DNA of 64,000 bases from a gamma proteobacterium L18. GTDB taxonomy: Bacteria; Pseudomonadota; Gammaproteobacteria; Pseudomonadales; Pseudomonadaceae. Positions 14,567-28,146 of this stretch are shown here, piece after piece. Each line of letters opens with the position of its first letter. Position 1 is the first letter of the stretch. The position numbers were made by a program, and so were the translations under genes. The stretch is from positions 174,494-238,493 of the forward strand of contig KI547167.1 of NCBI GenBank assembly GCA_000497835.1, read 5' to 3'. Under the pieces are notes generated by a model, which was given only the letters and a program-made list of their open reading frames with translations, was not told the origin of the DNA and searched no databases.

Positions 14567-15853
14567 TCATCTCAAACGTTGTGCGTTCGTCGGTGGCAGC
14601 CATTGCAAAATAACCGTGGGTTCGTCGCCCAATGGCAGGTTGGCCACGGCCTGCAATTGGCCATCCACGAACAATAGCGGCAGGCGGCCGCGCACGAACG
14701 CCGGCAGGGCCGATTCGTTCAACAGGCGCTTGAGATCGCGGTGCCCGCGCCCCTCTACCTTCAGCACTTCACCGCCTTGCCGGTAACGAATCTGCACCCT
14801 GCCCTGCGGCGTCAGGCCGCATAGATTGACCTGGCCATTGCCGGGCAATGACAGTGATTCGTCCGGCCTGGCCCAGTCAATCACACCCTCAGGCAGCGTC
14901 GACCAATCGTCGGGCAGCCACCACAGCCGCGAGCCGCTACGCACCAATTGGCCACCCGCCAGCGCCCACACCGGCGTGGCCGAGGGCGCCGCGTCGCGCA
15001 GGTTGTACCAGCCTGCCCAGTGCTGCGTGTCGGGCAATTTGGCAAGGGATGACAGCCAGTGTTGCAGGGCATTGCGCTGGCGGCCATCGGACAACGAGAG
15101 CAAGGGCGACAATTCCAGCGATGGCAGCCCCAGCCAGGGGAACGATGAATCGACCAGCGCCGGGCAAAGATCCTGCTCGGCAACCTCCACCAGCAAGGCT
15201 TGCGCCTCGGCCAGATGACGGGCGGTGCGAGCGAAGGTCTGGGCAAAGCGCGGCCAACGCCTGGCGATCACCGGCAGTACCTCATTGCGCAGGTAGTTAC
15301 GCGAGAATCGGATGTCGGCATTGGACGGGTCCTCCACCCACTCAAGGGCGTTGGCCTTTGCGTAGGTTTCCAGCGCGTCGCGCCCCGTGTTCAGCAACGG
15401 CCGCAACAGCACGCCCTGCCCCAGTGGACGCTGCGCCGCCATGCCTGTCAGCCCGCGCACACCGGTGCCGCGTAGCAGGCGGAACAGCAGGGTCTCGGCC
15501 TGGTCGTCGCGGTGCTGGCCGGTGAGCAGGACTTCGCCTGGGCCCAGCGCCTGCTCAAATGCCGCATAGCGCGCATCGCGCGCAGCCGCTTCCAGGCTGG
15601 CGCCAGGCGCGACCTGTACCTGCACCACGGTCAATGGCACGCCCAAAGCGTCGCACAGGCGTTGGCAATGTTGCGGCCAGGCATCAGCCGCGGCTTGAAG
15701 GCCGTGATGGACGTGGATGGCGTGCAAGGGGGGCAGTGATTGAGTGCGGGCCAGGGTGGCCAGCTGGTGCAGCAGGACGGTGGAGTCGAGGCCGCCGGAA
15801 AGGGCGATGTGCCAGCGCGGAGAGTTGCGCCATGACGTCAGCAAGGGAAACAT
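14567..15853 (-). CDS. tilS: tRNA(Ile)-lysidine synthase TilS
   Basis: TilS converts cytidine 34 of the CAU-anticodon tRNA-Ile to lysidine, which makes the tRNA read AUA. The 428-residue protein has the PP-loop ATPase motif SGGLDSTVLL (residues 19-28), VHHGL, the GQHRDDQAETLLFRLLRG motif, and C-terminal TilS-specific domains (about residues 300-428). It is downstream of accA, separated by a palindromic repeat. Confidence 0.95.
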   Translation of the reverse strand: MFPLLTSWRNSPRWHIALSGGLDSTVLLHQLATLARTQSLPPLHAIHVHHGLQAAADAWPQHCQRLCDALGVPLTVVQVQVAPGASLEAAARDARYAAFEQALGPGEVLLTGQHRDDQAETLLFRLLRGTGVRGLTGMAAQRPLGQGVLLRPLLNTGRDALETYAKANALEWVEDPSNADIRFSRNYLRNEVLPVIARRWPRFAQTFARTARHLAEAQALLVEVAEQDLCPALVDSSFPWLGLPSLELSPLLSLSDGRQRNALQHWLSSLAKLPDTQHWAGWYNLRDAAPSATPVWALAGGQLVRSGSRLWWLPDDWSTLPEGVIDWARPDESLSLPGNGQVNLCGLTPQGRVQIRYRQGGEVLKVEGRGHRDLKRLLNESALPAFVRGRLPLLFVDGQLQAVANLPLGDEPTVILQWLPPTNAQRLR

Positions 15854-15880
15854 GACGGACTCCTGTTTTGTGGTGTCCCT

Positions 15881-15934
15881 GACGCGGCCTGACGGCCACT
15901 GCTACAGGTGTAGCAGCGGCCGTCAGGCCGCGTC
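15881..15934. repeat. REP hairpin between accA and tilS
   Basis: Arms 15881-15905 and 15910-15934 form a 25-bp stem with one mismatch and an AGGT loop. The unit is the same family as the pair at 9302-9358 (GTAGCAGCGGCCGT followed by CAGGCCGCGTC). It lies 22 nt after the accA stop and could also cut transcription or stabilise mRNA. Confidence 0.8.
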
Positions 15935-15956
15935 GGGAGCGCCGCGAAGCTGGAGC

Positions 15957-16904
15957 TTACAGACCGTAGCTCATCAGGCGGTCATAACGACGCTTGAGCA
16001 GCGCGTCCATGTCCAGGCCCTTGAGCATGGCCAGCTGCGAGCTCAGCTCCTTGCGGATCAGTGCCGAGGCAGCAGCCGGGTCGCGGTGGGCGCCGCCCAG
16101 CGGCTCCTGGATCACCTTGTCGACGATACCCAGGCCTTTCAGGCGCTCGGCCGTGATGCCCATGGCTTCGGCAGCGTCCGGGGCCTTGTCGGCAGTCTTC
16201 CACAGAATGGAAGCGCAGCCTTCGGGCGAGATCACCGCGTAGGTGGAGTATTGCAGCATGTTCAGCTGGTCGCACACGCCAATGGCCAGTGCACCGCCCG
16301 AACCACCTTCACCGATCACGGTGGCGATGATCGGGGTTTTCAGGCGCGCCATGACACGCAGGTTCCAGGCGATGGCTTCGCTCTGGTTGCGCTCTTCGGC
16401 GTCGATGCCCGGGTAGGCGCCCGGGGTGTCGATGAACGTCAGGATCGGCATCTTGAAGCGCTCGGCCATCTCCATCAGGCGGCAGGCCTTGCGGTAGCCT
16501 TCAGGGCGCGGCATGCCGAAGTTGCGGCGAACCTTCTCGCGCACTTCACGGCCTTTCTGGTGACCGATGACCATCACTGGCTGGTCGTCCAGGCGGGCAA
16601 TGCCACCGACGATGGCAGCGTCGTCGGAGAAGTGACGGTCGCCGTGCAGTTCATCGAACTCGGTGAAGATGTGCTGGATGTAGTCCAGGGTGTACGGACG
16701 ACGCGGGTGACGCGCCATGCGTGCAATCTGCCAGCTGGTCAGGTTGCCGAAAATGCTTTCGGTCAGGGTGCTGCTCTTGTCTTGCAGGCGCGAGATTTCA
16801 TCGCTGATGTTCAGCGAGTTGTCGTTGCCTACCAGGCGCAGCTCTTCGATCTTGGCTTGCAGGTCAGCGATCGGCTGTTCGAAATCAAGAAAATTCGGGT
16901 TCAT
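15957..16904 (-). CDS. accA: Acetyl-CoA carboxylase carboxyltransferase subunit alpha
   Basis: AccA pairs with AccD to transfer carboxyl from carboxybiotin to acetyl-CoA, the first step of fatty acid synthesis. The 315-residue protein starts [19 protein letters not shown]. It has the crotonase-like acyl-CoA site regions [11 protein letters not shown] and [14 protein letters not shown]. The start at 16904 is the conserved methionine; the 21 codons upstream are not typical. It follows dnaE, the common gammaproteobacterial arrangement. Confidence 0.98.
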   Translation of the reverse strand: MNPNFLDFEQPIADLQAKIEELRLVGNDNSLNISDEISRLQDKSSTLTESIFGNLTSWQIARMARHPRRPYTLDYIQHIFTEFDELHGDRHFSDDAAIVGGIARLDDQPVMVIGHQKGREVREKVRRNFGMPRPEGYRKACRLMEMAERFKMPILTFIDTPGAYPGIDAEERNQSEAIAWNLRVMARLKTPIIATVIGEGGSGGALAIGVCDQLNMLQYSTYAVISPEGCASILWKTADKAPDAAEAMGITAERLKGLGIVDKVIQEPLGGAHRDPAAASALIRKELSSQLAMLKGLDMDALLKRRYDRLMSYGL

Positions 16905-17032
16905 AGGCATCCGTCTTGGGTCGACGGCCAAGCGGCCGGCCGGTTGATCCGTTAAGCGCCCTACCATACGGGAAAGGGCGCATTGAGGTCGAGTTTATCG
17001 ATCTGGGTCGAGTCTAGTCACCTTTGACAGGC

Positions 17033-20554
<3,522 letters not shown>

Positions 20555-20639
20555 GTTGATCCTATAGGTGCACAAAACCACAAAAGCGGGATTGTACCGT
20601 AATGGGGTTCGTTGAGCATGCAAAGGCCAACACCAAACC

Positions 20640-20986
20640 CGAGCCATGCCAACAAGGCGAACCGCGCAAATGCCACAGGCATAGCTGGCCCGAAACAAAT
20701 GTAGGACCGGGCTTGCGCGTGAGGCGGGGAAGCGCCGCGCGGGCGGCGCGCGGTCTTGAGAACGCAGGTGAAACAACGACTGGCACCTGTCAGCCACACC
20801 CTCGCTGTAGCCTGGTGGCAGCGACGATATCGCCCGAGGGGATGCCGAGAAGGGTGCGCTTGGGATTTGCTGCGCTCTTGAGACCGCGCGCCGCCCGCGC
20901 GGCGCTTCCCGGGCAGAGCCCGGTCCTACATCTGTTTCGGGCCAGTTTTGCCAGTGGCATTACCTGGTCCGCCTTGTTTGTATGGC
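20640..20986. repeat. Long palindromic repeat element between dnaE and rnhB
   Basis: The core arms (about 20685-20760 and 20875-20945) are inverted copies of a unit with GTAGGACCGGGC, GGGAAGCGCCGCGCGGG and GGCGCGCGGTCT. The left arm carries a small insertion. The symmetry continues outward: GCCTTGTT and GGCATT blocks appear on both sides (rc of about 20640-20690; 20941-20986). About 115 nt of central sequence contains a short CAGGTG/CACCTG dyad but no gene. The core and right flank recur around 53013-53090. This fills most of the 456-nt gap and no gene is seen there. Confidence 0.75.
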
Positions 20987-21010
20987 TGGGGACTGGTGGT
21001 GCGCCGGCTT

Positions 21011-21652
21011 TCAGCTTTCCGCGAAATCAGTATCCAGCAACGCCCGCGCTTCGTACGCCTGACGAACGGGCGCGAACGAGCGCCGGTGGATCGGCGTAGG
21101 CCCAAGGCGCGCCAAGGCTTCCAGATGAACGGGCGTGGGGTAGCCCTTGTGACCACCGATGCCGTAACCCGGGTAGATCAGCTCGAACGCCGCCATCTCG
21201 CGGTCACGGCTGACCTTGGCGAGAATGGAGGCTGCGGCGATCGCCGGCACCTTGGCATCCCCCTGCACCACCGGAGCGCTGGGCACCGCCAGTTTCGGGC
21301 AGCGGTTGCCGTCGATCAACGCCAGTTTCGGCGTGATGTGCAGACCTTCCACGGCCCGCTGCATGGCCAGCATGGTGGCGTGCAGGATGTTCAGTTCATC
21401 GATCTCTTCGACCTCCGCGCGGGCGATGTGCCAGCTCAGGGCCTTTTCGCAGATTTCGTCGAACAGCTTCTCGCGCTTGGCTTCGGTGAGCTTCTTGGAG
21501 TCGTTGAGCCCCTGGATCGGCCGGTTCGGATCAAGAATCACCGCGGCCGTGACCACGGCGCCGCACAGCGGGCCCCGGCCCACTTCGTCGACGCCTGCGA
21601 CCAGGTCTTCGACCAGGGTGTAGTCCAGGCCCATTTGCATTTGTGTGGTCAT
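21011..21652 (-). CDS. rnhB: Ribonuclease HII
   Basis: RNase HII (213 residues) cuts RNA in RNA-DNA hybrids, including single misincorporated ribonucleotides. The first catalytic Asp-Glu pair lies in [15 protein letters not shown], a further catalytic aspartate in KLALIDGN, and the C-terminal [20 protein letters not shown] block is typical. The start overlaps the lpxB stop by four bases. Internal methionines at codons 5 and 7 are possible alternative starts. Confidence 0.96.
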   Translation of the reverse strand: MTTQMQMGLDYTLVEDLVAGVDEVGRGPLCGAVVTAAVILDPNRPIQGLNDSKKLTEAKREKLFDEICEKALSWHIARAEVEEIDELNILHATMLAMQRAVEGLHITPKLALIDGNRCPKLAVPSAPVVQGDAKVPAIAAASILAKVSRDREMAAFELIYPGYGIGGHKGYPTPVHLEALARLGPTPIHRRSFAPVRQAYEARALLDTDFAES

Positions 21653-22788
21653 TGTTTCGCCAGCAGTGCCAGCACCCCTTCCGCAGCCTGGTTGGAGGCA
21701 TCGCGGCGCAGGGTGCGGTGAATGTCGTCAAAGCCCTGGGTCTGTTCCTGGCCGTTGTCCAGCAAGGGTAGCAGCGTTTGCACCAGGGCTTCGGGGGTGG
21801 CAGCATCTTGCAGCAACTCGGGCACCAGCATGCGCTGGGCCAGCAGGTTGGGCAGCGACACGTATGGGCTTTTCACCATACGCTTGAGAATCCAGTAGCT
21901 CAGCGCCGCCAGGCGGTAGGCGACGACCATCGGGCGCTTGTACAGCAGCGCCTCCAGGGTGGCCGTGCCGGAGGCGATCAGCACCGCATCGCAGGCCGCC
22001 AGGGCGCGATGGGACTGGCCGTCCAGCAGCGTCAGCGGCAGTTCGCGACCCACCAGCATGGCTTCGATCTGTGCCCGGCGGGCGGCGTTGGCGCACGGCA
22101 GCACAAAGCGGATACCCGGGCGCAGGGCCAGCAACTGCTGGGCAGCGTCAAGGAACAGCTCGCCCAGGCGCCCTACTTCGCCACCGCGACTGCCCGGCAT
22201 CAGCGCCACGACCTGGCCGTCCAGCGGCAGGCCCAACTCGGCGCGCGCCTGGGCGCGGTCGGCGTGCAACGGGATGGTATCGGCCAGCGAATGGCCAACG
22301 AAGCGCACCGGCACGCCCTTCTCTTCGTAGAACCTGGCTTCGAAGGGGAACAGCGTGAGCATCAGGTCGCAGCCTTCGCGAATTTTCAGCACGCGCTTCT
22401 GCCGCCACGCCCACACGGACGGGCTGACGTAGTGCACGGTCTTGATCCCGGCCTGGCGCAGCTTGAGCTCGATGTTCAGGGTGAAGTCAGGCGCATCGAT
22501 GCCGATGAACACATCGGGTTTGCGCTCGATCAGGGTCTGGATCAGCAGCTTGCGCCGGCCCAGCAGCTCGCGCAGGCGGCCCAGCACTTCCACCAGGCCC
22601 ATGACCGCCAGACGTTCCATGGGGAAATCCGAGACCAGGCCCTGGGCCTCCATCAAGGGGCCACCCACGCCGATGAACTCGATGTTGGGGTGACGCGCCT
22701 TGAGGGCCTGCATCAGGCCGGCGCCGAGGATGTCGCCGCTGGCCTCGCCTGCAACCAGCGCGACCCGCAGTGTGCCTGGCAACGGCAT
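21649..22788 (-). CDS. lpxB: Lipid-A-disaccharide synthase
   Basis: LpxB (379 residues, GT19 family) joins UDP-diacylglucosamine and lipid X to form the lipid A disaccharide at the inner membrane. Family blocks include [44 protein letters not shown] and [10 protein letters not shown]. Its start overlaps the lpxA stop by a single base, so translation is likely coupled through lpxA-lpxB-rnhB. Confidence 0.97.
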   Translation of the reverse strand: MPLPGTLRVALVAGEASGDILGAGLMQALKARHPNIEFIGVGGPLMEAQGLVSDFPMERLAVMGLVEVLGRLRELLGRRKLLIQTLIERKPDVFIGIDAPDFTLNIELKLRQAGIKTVHYVSPSVWAWRQKRVLKIREGCDLMLTLFPFEARFYEEKGVPVRFVGHSLADTIPLHADRAQARAELGLPLDGQVVALMPGSRGGEVGRLGELFLDAAQQLLALRPGIRFVLPCANAARRAQIEAMLVGRELPLTLLDGQSHRALAACDAVLIASGTATLEALLYKRPMVVAYRLAALSYWILKRMVKSPYVSLPNLLAQRMLVPELLQDAATPEALVQTLLPLLDNGQEQTQGFDDIHRTLRRDASNQAAEGVLALLAKQ

Positions 22789-23564
22789 CAGCGGGTGATG
22801 CCGCGGGTCGAGGTCTGGATGGAGCGCAGGAACACGTCCACTTCGGGATGTTGAGCAGCCGGCTCGGCCAGCTCGGCAATCGCCTGGTCAACGGTCAGCC
22901 CCTGGCGGTACACCACCTTGTAGGCACGGCGCAGGGCATGGATGACCTCGTCGCTGAAGCCACGACGGCGCATGCCTTCGAAGTTCATGCTGCGCGCCTC
23001 GGCCGGGTTGCCGAACACGGTGACATAGGCCGGTACGTCCTTGCCGATGGCGGTGCCCATACCCGAAAAGCTGTGGGCGCCAATATGGCAGAACTGGTGC
23101 ACCAGGGTGAAGCCGGACAGGATCGCCCAGTCATCAACATGCACGTGGCCCGCCAGAGCGGTGTTGTTGACCAGGATGCAATGGTTGCCGATGACGCTGT
23201 CGTGACCGATGTGGGCATAGGCCATGATCAGGTTATGGTCACCCAGGGTGGTTTCAGCGCGGTCCTGAATGGTGCCGCGATGAATGGTCACGCCTTCGCG
23301 GATGACGTTGTGGTCACCGATCACCAGGCGAGTTTCTTCGCCCTTGTACTTGAGGTCGGGGGTATCTTCGCCTACCGAGGAAAACTGGTAGATGCGGTTG
23401 TGCTTCCCGATTTTGGTCGGCCCCTTGAGAATCACGTGGGGGCCAATGACGGTCCCCTCGCCGATTTCAACGCCAGCGCCGATGATCGACCAAGGGCCGA
23501 CCTCGACGCCGTCTGCCAGGATGGCCGACGGGTCGATGATGGCGCGAGGGTCAATCAAACTCAT
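22788..23564 (-). CDS. lpxA: UDP-N-acetylglucosamine acyltransferase LpxA
   Basis: LpxA (258 residues) adds the first hydroxyacyl chain to UDP-GlcNAc, the first committed step of lipid A synthesis. The N-terminal half is a left-handed beta-helix of hexapeptide repeats. The catalytic histidine lies in the segment [16 protein letters not shown]. The conserved start [16 protein letters not shown] is at 23564. The fabZ stop overlaps this start by four bases (ATGA). Confidence 0.97.
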   Translation of the reverse strand: MSLIDPRAIIDPSAILADGVEVGPWSIIGAGVEIGEGTVIGPHVILKGPTKIGKHNRIYQFSSVGEDTPDLKYKGEETRLVIGDHNVIREGVTIHRGTIQDRAETTLGDHNLIMAYAHIGHDSVIGNHCILVNNTALAGHVHVDDWAILSGFTLVHQFCHIGAHSFSGMGTAIGKDVPAYVTVFGNPAEARSMNFEGMRRRGFSDEVIHALRRAYKVVYRQGLTVDQAIAELAEPAAQHPEVDVFLRSIQTSTRGITR

Positions 23565-24001
23565 AGCTTGCGTTCCGCACAAATGATTTCTGCCGAGCAC
23601 ACTGGCTTGCCGTCAACCGAGGCCTGGCATTCGAATTTCCAGATCTGGCGCTTGCAGCTCAGGAATTTGGCTTCCAGGATCAGCTGGTCGCCCGGCAGCA
23701 CGGGCTGACGGAAACGCAGCTTGTCCGAACCCACGAAGTAGTACAGGGTACCGTCAGCCGGTTTCACGTCCAGCATCTTGAAACCAAGAATACCAGCTGC
23801 CTGGGCCATTGCCTCAATGATCAGCACGCCCGGCATGATCGGGTGCTGCGGGAAGTGGCCGTTGAAGAATGGCTCGTTGATGCTGACATTCTTGTAGGCG
23901 CGAATGCGCTGTGCCTCGACGTCCAGCTCCACTACACGGTCCACCAGCAGGAACGGGTAACGGTGAGGCAGGTATTCGCGAATCTCGTTGATGTCCATCA
24001 T
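23561..24001 (-). CDS. fabZ: 3-hydroxyacyl-[acyl-carrier-protein] dehydratase FabZ
   Basis: FabZ (146 residues, hotdog fold) dehydrates 3-hydroxyacyl-ACP in fatty acid elongation, competing with LpxA/LpxD for hydroxyacyl-ACP. The catalytic His49 lies in [11 protein letters not shown] and Glu63 in LIIEAMAQ. The start [17 protein letters not shown] gives the family length. Being embedded between lpxD and lpxA lets the cell balance fatty acid and lipid A synthesis. Confidence 0.97.
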   Translation of the reverse strand: MMDINEIREYLPHRYPFLLVDRVVELDVEAQRIRAYKNVSINEPFFNGHFPQHPIMPGVLIIEAMAQAAGILGFKMLDVKPADGTLYYFVGSDKLRFRQPVLPGDQLILEAKFLSCKRQIWKFECQASVDGKPVCSAEIICAERKL

Positions 24002-24113
24002 TTCGGGGGGAAGCCTGTATAAAAGATAGGGAGCGCGCGACTGACGCGCAGCACTCCTATTGCAAATCAAGGAGGCAGTTTAGCGGCTGTGCACACTTGA
24101 TATGGAAATGGTA

Positions 24114-25169
24114 TCAGCCATCAGATGATGCTTTGTCGCCCGGGGTCACGGCTTCGACACGCTTTTCTACCTGTTTGAGACGACGGAACATGTCATCTAT
24201 CTGTCGCAGGCGTGCGGCGCTCTTGCGCCATTCACCCGCAGGCTGCATCGCCGTACCCGAGGAATAGGCCCCAGGCTCGGTGATTGAATGGGTCACCATG
24301 GTCATGCCTGTGATGAACACGCCGTCACAGATGTCGATGTGGCCCACCAGGCCTACACCGCCTGCCAGCATGCAGTTCTTGCCGATCTTGGTGCTGCCGG
24401 AAATGCCGACGCACGCGGCCATGGCCGTATTGTCGCCGATCTGCACGTTGTGCGCGATCTGGATCTGGTTATCGAGCTTGACGCCGTTACCAATGATCGT
24501 GTCCGCCAGTGCACCCCGGTCTACCGCGGTGTTGACGCCGATTTCGACATCATCACCAATGCTGACGCCGCCGATCTGGGCAATCTTGTTCCACACGCCC
24601 TTCTGGTTGGCAAAGCCGAAGCCTTCGCCACCCAGCACCGCACCCGATTGCACCACCACGCGATCGCCGATGCGCACATCGTGGTACAGGGTCACGCGCG
24701 GGGCCAGCCAGCCACCTTCGCCGATCACGCAACGCGCGCCGATGAAGCAGTGGGCACCGATGGTGGTGTTGGCGCCGATGCGCGCACCGCTCTCGATGAC
24801 CGCGAACGGGCCGATACTGGCGCTAGGGTCGACCACGGCATCGTCAGCCACCACGGCACTGGCATGAACGCCGGCCGCTGCCTTGGGCTTGGGGTCGAAC
24901 AGGTGGGAAACACGTGCGTAGGCCAGGTACGGGTCGGCAACGATCAGCGCTGCACCTTCGTAACCTTCGGCATCCGCCGCCTTGAGCAACACGGCCGCTG
25001 CCGTGCAGTCGGGCAGGAACTTACGGTACTGGGGGTTTGCCAGGAAGCTTAACTGACCGGGGCCGGCCTCTTGCAAAGTGGCCAGCCCGGTAATGTCGGT
25101 TTCCTCGCTGCCCCGCAGGGTAGCACCGAGGAACTCGGCCAATTGGCCGAGCTTCAGGGTCACGGTCAT
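24114..25169 (-). CDS. lpxD: UDP-3-O-(3-hydroxyacyl)glucosamine N-acyltransferase LpxD
   Basis: LpxD (351 residues) adds the second hydroxyacyl chain in lipid A synthesis. A short N-terminal uridine-binding domain ([14 protein letters not shown]) precedes a long left-handed beta-helix of hexapeptide repeats. The [20 protein letters not shown] block and [17 protein letters not shown] with the catalytic histidine are clear. A C-terminal helix ([16 protein letters not shown]) ends the protein. It begins 2 nt after the skp stop. Confidence 0.97.
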   Translation of the reverse strand: MTVTLKLGQLAEFLGATLRGSEETDITGLATLQEAGPGQLSFLANPQYRKFLPDCTAAAVLLKAADAEGYEGAALIVADPYLAYARVSHLFDPKPKAAAGVHASAVVADDAVVDPSASIGPFAVIESGARIGANTTIGAHCFIGARCVIGEGGWLAPRVTLYHDVRIGDRVVVQSGAVLGGEGFGFANQKGVWNKIAQIGGVSIGDDVEIGVNTAVDRGALADTIIGNGVKLDNQIQIAHNVQIGDNTAMAACVGISGSTKIGKNCMLAGGVGLVGHIDICDGVFITGMTMVTHSITEPGAYSSGTAMQPAGEWRKSAARLRQIDDMFRRLKQVEKRVEAVTPGDKASSDG

Positions 25170-25171
25170 GA

Positions 25172-25682
25172 TCAGCGCGCTTTGTTCATGCGCTCGATGA
25201 CTTGGCGAGTGATGTCATATTGAGGTTTGACATCGATCACTGCGCCGCGCTCGAGTACCAGGTCAAAGCCGCCGTTCTTGATCACTTCTTCCACTGCGCC
25301 GTCCAGCTTTGGCTTCAGGGTCTTGAGCATGTCACGGTCAGCATTGGCCTTGGCTTCGTTCAGCTCCTTGGACTGGAACTGGTAGTCACGGGCTTTTTGC
25401 TTGAAGTCCAGTTCCAGCTTCTCGCGGTCACCTTGTGGCAGCTTGTCACCACCGTTGACCAGGCGATCCTGGATGCCTTTGGCGCTGCTTTCCAGAGCCT
25501 TGAGCTTGGTCAGTTGCGGGCCGAACTTCTTCTCGGCGTCCACGGCGTATTGCTTGGCCGCGTCCGATTCCAGCAGGGCCATCTGGTAGTTCAGCACGGC
25601 AATTTTCATGTCGGCAAAACGCGGGGGTAGCGGTGGCGGCCAGGGTAGCTGCCAGAAGAACCATTTGTGTCAACTTACGCAC
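25172..25682 (-). CDS. skp: OmpH/Skp periplasmic chaperone, apparently frameshifted in the signal peptide
   Basis: Skp holds unfolded outer-membrane proteins in the periplasm before BamA assembles them. The signal peptide begins at a GTG (25682) after TAGGAG and reads [16 protein letters not shown] up to TPAF. At a run of four A on the plus strand (25616-25619, T on the coding strand) the frame then shifts. Removing one base restores the cleavage site AFAD and continues into [17 protein letters not shown] with an intact coiled-coil-rich mature protein to 25172. The span is 511 nt, one more than a multiple of three. As written, the intact frame starts only at ATG 25609, which would lack a signal peptide and has no good ribosome site. 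Sequencing error in the homopolymer is the simplest explanation; a real mutation would leave the protein unexported. Confidence 0.85.
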
Positions 25683-25721
25683 GATGCACTCCTACGGAAA
25701 CTGTTGTCGGTTGGACAGACC

Positions 25722-28073
25722 TTAGAAGGTCTGGCCCAGGGAGAATTGGAAGATCTGGGTTTCAGAGTAATCAGGCTTCTTGATCGGCGTGGCCAGGCTG
25801 AAGCTCAGAGGACCCAGTGCGGTGACCCAGGTCACGCCCAGACCGACAGAGGCCGCCATCTGCGAGAAGTCAACGCTGGAGCAGGACGGCGAAGTCTTCG
25901 AACAATTGGTGTCGAAGGTGCTACCCATGTCCAGGAACAGCGACGTGCGCAGGGAACGCTGGTCTTTCACGAACGGCATTGGGAACAGGACTTCTGCACC
26001 ACCAGTGACCAGGACGTTACCACCGAACGCTTCGGGGCTCTGATCCGGGTCTCTCACGGTACCAGGGTTGTTACCACTGCTCGGCGTGCTGCGGGGGCCC
26101 AGGGTGCTGTCCTTGAAGCCACGTACCGAGTTGAAACCGCCGGCGTAGTAATTCTCATAGAACGGCAGGCCCGAAGTGGAACCGTACCCGTTACCGTAGC
26201 CCAACTCCGAGTGCAGACGCAGGGTGTAGGTGTCGGTCAGCGGCGCAAACAGCTGGCCACGGTAATCGACCTTGTAGAACGACAGGTCGCTGCCCGGCGT
26301 GGTGGTTTCGAACGTCAGGCTTTGCGAGTGGCCACGCGTAGGTAGCGTGCCCTTGTTCAGGGTCGAATCAGACCAGCCCACGGACGCCTTCAGGTTGGTG
26401 AAGCTGTCGCCTTCCTTGTTGATGAAGTCGAAGATCTCATCAACAGTGTAGGTACCGGTGCTGATACTGTCGCGTTGCAGCGTCAGGCCGTAAGTCATGC
26501 GCGACGTTTCGCTGATCGGGTAACCGAAGGTCACGCCGGCACCGTAGCTGTCCACCGAGTAGCTGGCGATATCGACATCGAGGTCGCTGTAGTCGGTTTT
26601 ACGGTAGAAGGCGTTGTAACCCAGGCTGACACCGTCCGGCGTGAAGTACGGATCGACGTAGCTGAAGTTGTAGCGGGTCTGGTATTCGGACTTGGTCAGG
26701 CCGATGGACACCTTGTTACCGGTACCCAGGAAGTTGCTCTGACTGATCGAACCACCCAGGATCAGGCCGGCGCTCTGGGCGAAACCGACGCTGGCGGTGA
26801 TCGAGCCGGAGGCTTGTTCCTCTACCGAGTAGTTCACGTCAACCTGGTCGTCCACGCCCGGTACGGCCGGGGTCTCGACGTTGACTTCCTTGAAGTAGCC
26901 CAGACGCTCCAGACGGGTCTTGGACTGGTCGATCAGGTAGGTCGACGCCCAGCCACCTTCCATCTGGCGCATCTCACGCCGCAGCACCTTGTCGTCGGTC
27001 TTGGTGTTGCCGCGGTAGTTGATGCGGTTCACGTAGGCACGCTTGCCCGGGTCGACCACGAAGGTGATGTCCACGGTGTGGTCATCATCATGCGGGGTAG
27101 GCACGCCGTTGACGTTGGCGAAGGTGTAACCGTCGTTACCCAGGCGGCGGGTGATCAGCTCGCTGGTGGTGGTCATCAGCTTGCGCGAGAACACCTGGCC
27201 CTTTTCCACCAGCAGCAGCGACTTGACCTGATCTTCAGGCACTTTCAGGTCGCCGGACAGCTTCACGTCGCGAACGCTGTACTTCTGGCCTTCGTTGATG
27301 TTGACGGTGATGTAGACGCTCTTCTTGTCCGGGGTGATCGACACCTGGGTAGAAGCAATGTCCATGTTGATGTAGCCGCGGTCCAGGTAGTAGGAACGCA
27401 GGCGCTCAAGGTCGCCGGAGAGTTTTTCACGGGCGTACTTGTCATCGTTCTTGAAGAACGACAGCCAGTTGGTGGTCTTGAGCTGGAACTGATCGGTCAG
27501 TTCCTCTTCGGAGAACACCGTGTTGCCCACCACGTTGATGTGCTGGATGGCAGCGACGGTGCCTTCGTTGATCTTGATCTTCAGGCTGACGCGGTTGCGC
27601 GGCTGCGGAACGACCTCGGCGTCAACCGTGGCCGTGTAGCGGCCCTGGGCGACGTACTGGCGTTGCAGCTCGTTGCGCACACCTTCAAGGGTGGCACGCT
27701 GGAAGATTTCGCCTTCGGCGAGGCCCGACTGTTTCAGGCCCTTCATCAGGTCGTCAGTGGAGATGGCCTTGTTGCCCTCGATCTCGATACTGGAGACCGA
27801 CGGACGTTCGACTACACTGATGACCAGGACGTTGCCGTCGCGGCCCAGCTGGATATCTTGAAAGAAACCGGTCTTGAACAGGGCTCGAGTGGATTCCACC
27901 AGGCGTCGATCATCCGCTTCGTCGCCCACGTTCATGGGCAGGGCGCCAAACACGCTGCCGGCGGATACCCGCTGCAGGCCGTTGACTCGAATATCAGAGA
28001 TCTTGAAGGACTCGGCGTGAACTTCGGTGACCATCAATGCGGCAAGAGCCGCAGTAAGCAGCAGACGTTTCAT
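25722..28073 (-). CDS. bamA: Outer membrane protein assembly factor BamA
   Basis: BamA (783 residues) is the Omp85-family core of the BAM complex, which folds beta-barrel proteins into the outer membrane. A signal peptide of about 20 residues ends VHA. Five POTRA domains (about residues 21-420) follow, then the C-terminal 16-stranded barrel ending in phenylalanine (FSLGQTF). The VRGF-type segment of the barrel lumen loop is present as FNSVRGFKDSTLGPR. Neighbours rseP and skp match the usual order. Confidence 0.98.
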   Translation of the reverse strand: MKRLLLTAALAALMVTEVHAESFKISDIRVNGLQRVSAGSVFGALPMNVGDEADDRRLVESTRALFKTGFFQDIQLGRDGNVLVISVVERPSVSSIEIEGNKAISTDDLMKGLKQSGLAEGEIFQRATLEGVRNELQRQYVAQGRYTATVDAEVVPQPRNRVSLKIKINEGTVAAIQHINVVGNTVFSEEELTDQFQLKTTNWLSFFKNDDKYAREKLSGDLERLRSYYLDRGYINMDIASTQVSITPDKKSVYITVNINEGQKYSVRDVKLSGDLKVPEDQVKSLLLVEKGQVFSRKLMTTTSELITRRLGNDGYTFANVNGVPTPHDDDHTVDITFVVDPGKRAYVNRINYRGNTKTDDKVLRREMRQMEGGWASTYLIDQSKTRLERLGYFKEVNVETPAVPGVDDQVDVNYSVEEQASGSITASVGFAQSAGLILGGSISQSNFLGTGNKVSIGLTKSEYQTRYNFSYVDPYFTPDGVSLGYNAFYRKTDYSDLDVDIASYSVDSYGAGVTFGYPISETSRMTYGLTLQRDSISTGTYTVDEIFDFINKEGDSFTNLKASVGWSDSTLNKGTLPTRGHSQSLTFETTTPGSDLSFYKVDYRGQLFAPLTDTYTLRLHSELGYGNGYGSTSGLPFYENYYAGGFNSVRGFKDSTLGPRSTPSSGNNPGTVRDPDQSPEAFGGNVLVTGGAEVLFPMPFVKDQRSLRTSLFLDMGSTFDTNCSKTSPSCSSVDFSQMAASVGLGVTWVTALGPLSFSLATPIKKPDYSETQIFQFSLGQTF

Positions 28074-28146
28074 GAAGTCCTTTCTTATTCCAACTGGCAA
28101 TAAGCGAGCCGCTGACAAGGCAGCGGACCCACAATTGAGCGAAGTA

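Noticed and set aside
20562..20945. Open frames running through the repeat upstream of dnaE (arginine- and alanine-rich).
   Set aside because: They follow the repeat arms, have no conserved-looking domain, and equivalent frames appear in the second copy at 53000; they are translated repeat, not genes.
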